A stretch of 64,000 bases of DNA, taken from NCBI RefSeq assembly GCF_001039355.2, contig NW_019775404.1, positions 361,855-425,854 on the forward strand, in the 5' to 3' direction. A program made the translations under genes and the position numbers. Below the pieces are notes generated by a model. It was given only the letters and a program-made list of their open reading frames with translations. It did no database searches and was not told the DNA's origin. Origin of the DNA: Lingula anatina. Lineage: Eukaryota > Brachiopoda > Lingulata > Lingulida > Lingulidae. Shown here in pieces: positions 59,301 to 64,000 of the stretch (positions are counted from its first letter, which is position 1; each line of letters opens with the position of its first letter).

Positions 59301-62300
59301 CAAGATGTGCATGTTTGTCTTTTGGTTACCCGATGGTTTGATACCTCCACGTGGTGGAGCAGATGTGAGCAAAAATGTGCTTGGAGGATGGAGACGTGGG
59401 TCTGGTGGAGGTTTTGACGTATTTGACTTGTCTCTGAAATTACAAATAAACTTAAATCAAACTTATATCATCGAGTTTAAAAATGCCCAATGGCCACCTT
59501 ACTTTGTAAAATCCCTTTAATAACTATACTTTTAGAAATTATACCAATAAAACATTAATAAAAGTGCAAATTTCCCCTTACTTTTACATTAAGATACAAA
59601 TGTGTTGTAAAAATAACAAAAAAATCTGCTAAAAAGAAAGGTATTTACTTTTGATCTGGAGTGATTAATGGAAGAGCCTCATTGGCAAGACCATGTATAA
59701 AGATAAGCAATGTCTCTTCTTTCAGTTCTTTATTCTCAATGAGTCCCAGTGTGACCCTTCTTAAGACTTCTTGGACTTTCTTGGAAATTTTGTGACTGTG
59801 TGTGGAGTCAAGGACCTGAAAGAATTGAAGCCACCTCAAGGATCATTTTAAAGATGCAAACAAACTTACAATGTGACAACTGCATGATGAGTTAAGTCTT
59901 GAAAATAAGAAGCTTTGCTCACTATAGACAGTGAATGGGGTTTTTAAAAGAAAACAGGAAGACTATTCTTACTGCCTATGATTTTACATGTCCTTTTTAC
60001 AAAAAAGTCATCCATCAGAAAAAATATAATCATAGTTCCAAGGATTAGGCCTAGTAACCATTAAGTACCAATAGCAGTAGTATGGTGTTTTTATATATTA
60101 ATTGAAAAAAAAAAGGATATATAAATATACACTTTGTAATTTAGATACTGGAAATGGATATCACCAATACTGCGTATGTTTTATTCCGGCTTATAAGCAA
60201 TTAAGGCTAATGGTAATATGAGCTCAATTAGAGAACCGGTAGAGATCAATGCTTTATTAAACAGCTTATCTTGGCACGGCATAATTTACACAGTGAGATA
60301 ATGAGGTAAAGCTTACCCGGAAGGTTGCTTAGTATTGTATTAACACTGTTACTGAGCCTAAGAGACCATTTCCACAGATATTTGGATCGATCTATCTCCC
60401 TGGGGAGTCTCACTAAATTGCTGTCAACTTGACCGGCTTAAATGTCTGTCACGCCTAGTAAAGCTGTTAGGGGGTGATTCGGTAGGTGTGACAGACAAAA
60501 AAGCCTGTTATTTGATAGCAATTTAGTGAGACTCCCCAGGGAGTTAGGTCGATCCAGGTGGACCAATCTAAGTATGGGAACCCAGTCTTAGAGGATTTCC
60601 TGTTTGGCACAATAAGTGCAAGTTTTCACAAAAACAGCAGGTGCTTGGTTTGTGACTTGTTATGTTGTTTTTGACTTGATCAAGTCACAATGCCTTTGCA
60701 TGAAACTCAGTGAAAAAAGTATGCTTAGAAAATGTCATATTTCCAGCTGAAACATTTTCTCCTGGTACAGATACGATAAGAATTGATGTATCAATGCCAA
60801 GCGTGAAGATTTAGACCATCATAAACATCATTTAATTCCTACCAATGTCCTCTTTTTATATAGTCACTGTGGAAAGGATACAACTCGCCAATAAGTAATT
60901 AAATGCATAGGCATACCTTACCAAAATAAATGTAGTTTGGAGGATTCTTAAATATGGAGCTTTTTTTTTGCAACACTATCATCATGCGCTTGCTCTTAAA
61001 GAACCTTGTGTAGTGCCAAGGTTTACAGCTATAAATAAGGTAGCAGTGAGGTGGAGCTACTGAAAACTATAAGAATAATGAAGTCGAAAAATGAAATGTA
61101 AATGGGAGAGTGCATATGTCCTGAAAGCCATAGCCTTTCTTCTGGTTGTTGGTTTAATAAAGGACAAAAGTAGGCCCTTCCATCTACTGATGGTGTAGGG
61201 TAAAGCCAAGTTGCATAGATCAGTGACCTACTATTGGCAATCATCGCTGCTGCATCCTCACAGATCACTTTCTAATCCCCTATACATTACCCACTCAGTA
61301 ATGGGTGTTGAACTTATGTGGGAATTTAGTATCAGTGCAATTATAGTGTAGTTCCAAATAATCCTGTGCCTGTAGATAAGCAGCTTAAGGGGTGTACACG
61401 GGGTTGAATTTGTCATGATGTGAGGAGGTCAGGAAATTCCAAGCCATATTTTTTCATGGTGGATGGCAGCTTAAAATCAAACCAGATTAATATGACAGAA
61501 AAACTTTTAACAAGGCAAGCTTGAGAAATAATGACACCCAGTTACTTTTAAACTAATATAAAACAAATTGACAACCCATGTCACAACTCACCTCTTTCAG
61601 AGGTATGATCAATGAGGTCAGAGATGACTTGCTGATAAATTTTGCTAGAATCTCATAGGAATCATAACTTTTGCTGCTTCTTGCTTCAAACAGTTTTCCC
61701 ACAATTCCCTCCACTTCTTTCTCCTCTGCCACTTGCCCAAAAAGTTCCTTGCTGAAAACCTTGACAAAGGAGTCAAAGTTTCTATAACATCTATATTAAA
61801 ACCCTTTACAGTTGAAGAAAATAATTCTTAAATTCAGCTGTAATATGCATAAAAATGCATCATCAATGAAAATCAAATTATGATTAAAAAAAAACAAACC
61901 AAAACATTCCAGTTCATTCATTTGGAATAATATTTTTCTTACATTTCCCCAAGTGACTACAATTTTGTTGAAACTAAAATAAATAAATAAATAAATAAAT
62001 AAATAACAACATTTTTGTTGATATGAAATGAATAATAATTTAAGAAAAAAATTAATAAATTCAATCAAGCTCACCTCAGTTAGGCTCTGAACACAGTTAT
62101 CTAAATCCCCAGGTCGGAGAATTGCTGTCATACTTTTTAAGAGAGAGTGCACAGTAAAAGACAGCACATGCAACTGATAACCTTTCGTAAGAGCACCTCG
62201 CAATTCTTTCAGGACATAGTGGAAGAAGCTGGGTCCCAGTGAATCAACAATTTTGACTAATGTATCTCTGGTGATGTTGCGAATGTCTTTTGATCTGGAT

Positions 62301-63209
62301 CGAAGAAACTCACACACCTTGATGAGCAAACTAAAAAAAAAGTACAAGACTTAGTAAAAAAATGTAAATTGTAACAATTCATTTACTTGTATAAGTCATC
62401 TGAAAGTGGGAAAAATAAGGGGTTATTTAAATTGTTAAGATTTGCTTCCTGTTAATATCCAAATCAACACATCTTTTACCTTGGCAAAGAATGCTCCAAG
62501 GTACCCTTTGGTAGGTTTTGCAGCAGTTTGACCATGGCCAAAGCAATGGGGACCCTCAGTACCTCCTCATCCTCTGCATATTTTGTGGGTTGGGCAAGTT
62601 TATGCTCCTCATCACTCTTTGTCTGAAGGGAAAGGAGAAACATCCAATGCATTATTTCTATCTTAATCATCTAATCACTGAGTTTGAAAAGCTCTCACAC
62701 CAAAACTATGAAAAAAAATACCACTTATATGATCAAGATACTTATGAACTTACACAGGTCCAATAAACATGTAATCCTTCATGTATTCAAATATGCATCT
62801 GCAAAGCAAATCTTATTTGTCTTCACATTAAAACTAGTGTATATAGGACTATTATCTTTAAATCTATGACTACTAAACCAGATCTATTCATACCTTCTTA
62901 GTCAAACATCTGTGCAACTCTGGTAGAATGGACCTCACAATCATCCTGTGTATCCTGGAGGCAAGACCTGGAGCACATGGACTTTTCTGGGACTCTAACA
63001 CAGACTCAACACTGTCAACTGCAGGGCTCACTTCCTCTGCCTGATTCTGTACTAAGTCTTCATCCAGATCAGCATCCTCTTTTTCCTCCTCCGCATCTTG
63101 TTCCAAAGGAAGTTCCTGATCTTTGCTGGGCTCTGTGACTACTGCCCCAGCTATGCCTCTGCTCTTGGACAGGTCAAAGTGGAAGGCTTCTAATACTGTC
63201 ACAATAATC
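53373..63209 (-). CDS. UTP20: UTP20, thirteen exons of the C-terminal half
   Basis: Minus-strand exons in order: 62894-63209, 62480-62622, 62075-62330, 61592-61759, 59649-59815, 59283-59433, 58928-59044, 58504-58674, 57676-57807, 57239-57349, 54556-54705, 53783-53902, 53373-53435. All junctions are GT-AG with consistent phases. Diagnostic stretches shared with human UTP20 include VPIALAMVKLLQNLP, GYQLHVLSFTVHSLL, ELFGQVAEEKEVEG, KTNMHILVDFGLQLL, RQATAFGLLKAILSRKLLVP, FMLDYPLG and ESALEMLATIFSSFPQ. The first exon has an acidic loop (EEEKEDADLDEDLVQNQAEE) not conserved in detail. These are HEAT-like helical repeats of the SSU processome scaffold. With the downstream exons, about 1060 C-terminal residues of a protein that is ~2785 aa in human are here; the N-terminal half lies right of the window. 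Confidence 0.95.
55777..56010. mobile_element. AGATCGATCT-family MITE, copy 4 (inverted)
   Basis: From CTTAGGGTGTATTCCCAGAG to TGGAAATGGGGTCTTAG, with AGATCGACCTAACTCCCTGG, GGTTCACGCTAAATTGCAGT and GTGAGACTCCCCACAGGG inside. In the UTP20 intron 54706-57238, which otherwise holds no recognisable feature. Confidence 0.85.
60358..60591. mobile_element. AGATCGATCT-family MITE, copy 5 (most symmetric)
   Basis: Starts CTAAGAGACCATTTCCACAG and ends with the reverse complement of CTAAGACTGGGTTCCCATAC. Both halves carry GGGGAGTCTCACTAAATTGC in inverted orientation, so this copy is nearly palindromic around a centre near 60475. In the UTP20 intron 59816-61591, where nothing else is recognisable. Confidence 0.85.
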
Positions 63210-63365
63210 CTGGAATATAGTCAATTTTAAATATCAAGTAACTTACCAAAAGTGGAAGATCTGTAATAAGTTTACAACAATCCTGGAATGCAGACAAATT
63301 TTATTTATCTTATAATTCAACAAAAGTGAAAGTTTTCTAATACTGTTACAACATACTGGAACGTG
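63175..63365. repeat. Degenerate direct repeats around a UTP20 splice acceptor
   Basis: Segments near 63175-63225, 63255-63300 and 63325-63365 share AAAAGTG(G/A)AAG.TT.TAATA.TGTTACAA..(A/C)CTGGAA. The first contains the acceptor of exon 62894-63209 (CTGGAA is the reverse complement of TTCCAG). From 63210 to 64000 I see no further exon; a ~30-bp GGCTTCAAGCCTGTGGAACTTC-like motif occurs near 63670 and 63970. Confidence 0.55.
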
Positions 63366-64000
63366 GTAACATGAAGTGTTTTGACTGAAACCTTGAATGT
63401 GTTCTGGCATTCAAAACACAAAGGACTTTTATCATTTCATTAATTTTCTTTACTATTTTATAAAGTAACTTATAACTCTTATACAAACTCAAAAGAAAAA
63501 ACAAGGCAGCAAAGCTGTCAAATGTACAGACAAAAAGCAGGAAATAACAAAATAGGCTACTGTCAATTCTGATGCAAAAGTACATTATGTTAAACTGCAA
63601 ATTCAACATCAAATTCTAATTATGCTCAACAGGTAATACCATGTAAGTAAAATGTGTAACAAACATAAGGCTTCAGGCCCATGGGAGTTCAAGTTCACCC
63701 TTTGAAAATGTAAAACTTCCAGAAAAAGAAGTCAATTAGACTGCTTTTCCAACTCAGGCTGCATTTTAGTCCTGTATTTCTTTTTTGAAAGTTTGGCAAT
63801 CATAAGTAACATGGTTTTCCCATAATGGTCATCATGGCAGCAGCACCCAAAATTGTGTTTTCTTCTATTCTGATGCAATATTACATAATGGTTACCAGCA
63901 TAACGACAATCAATTTTTAATAATAAAATATACGTATCATGGATTTTCAGAAAATGTGACAAGCATGGGTCTTCAAGCCTGTGGAACTTCAAAGTCACAC

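Noticed and set aside
61760-61781. Upstream extension of UTP20 exon 61592-61759 to 61781
   Set aside because: The extension is open, but the previous exon ends in phase 0, so only the acceptor at 61760 keeps the frame and gives the human-like TE-VFSKELFG junction.
1-64000. tRNA, rRNA genes and CRISPR arrays
   Set aside because: I looked for tRNA B-box and clover-leaf patterns, rRNA cores and regularly spaced repeats and found none that I could support.

Overview
This window is AT-rich metazoan nuclear DNA with intron-rich genes, spliceosomal GT-AG introns, microsatellites, MITEs and DNA transposons. The gene content (ALDH16A1, PIH1D1, XBP1, a rhodopsin-class GPCR and UTP20) and the repeat style suggest an invertebrate, probably marine (cnidarian, lower deuterostome or lophotrochozoan). 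I cannot fix the phylum. The assembly is a draft of a heterozygous diploid. There is one N gap of 259 bases (22885-23143) and single-N joins at 12063, 15069 and 41897. Two blocks appear twice in tandem and look like two alleles laid end to end rather than real duplications.

Left part (1-18336). The first exon of ALDH16A1 (minus) lies head-to-head with PIH1D1 (plus, 10 exons, 305 aa; R2TP complex adaptor), about 290 bp between start codons. XBP1 (plus) follows and meets the last two exons of an unidentified minus-strand gene tail-to-tail. The segment from PIH1D1 intron 3 to past these exons (about 5107-11968) is repeated at 12064-18336. Both XBP1 copies are intact. Each carries an exact IRE1 double hairpin around a 20-nt unconventional intron. 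Cytosolic excision gives a 357/358-aa XBP1s. The unspliced frame gives a 221/222-aa XBP1u whose tail resembles the mammalian translational-pausing peptide.

Middle (18337-34793). A five-exon class A GPCR (355 aa) has a 5.3-kb first intron that holds a 206-bp palindrome, the N gap and a MITE. A minus-strand gene of unknown function (28785-32364) combines a long helical N-terminal part, a glycine-rich hydrophobic segment and a C-terminal coiled coil. A repeat-rich intergenic stretch follows.

Right part (34794-64000). The C-terminal ~1060 residues of UTP20 (minus strand, 21 distinct exons; SSU processome HEAT-repeat protein) fill this part. Five of its exons appear twice (36488-38509 and 42332-48402). 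The second block carries a complete hAT transposon of 4006 bp with an intact five-exon, 762-aa transposase, matching terminal inverted repeats and a perfect 8-bp target duplication. The other block preserves the empty site. Five copies of a ~230-bp MITE and a dead LINE reverse-transcriptase fragment lie in introns and intergenic DNA.
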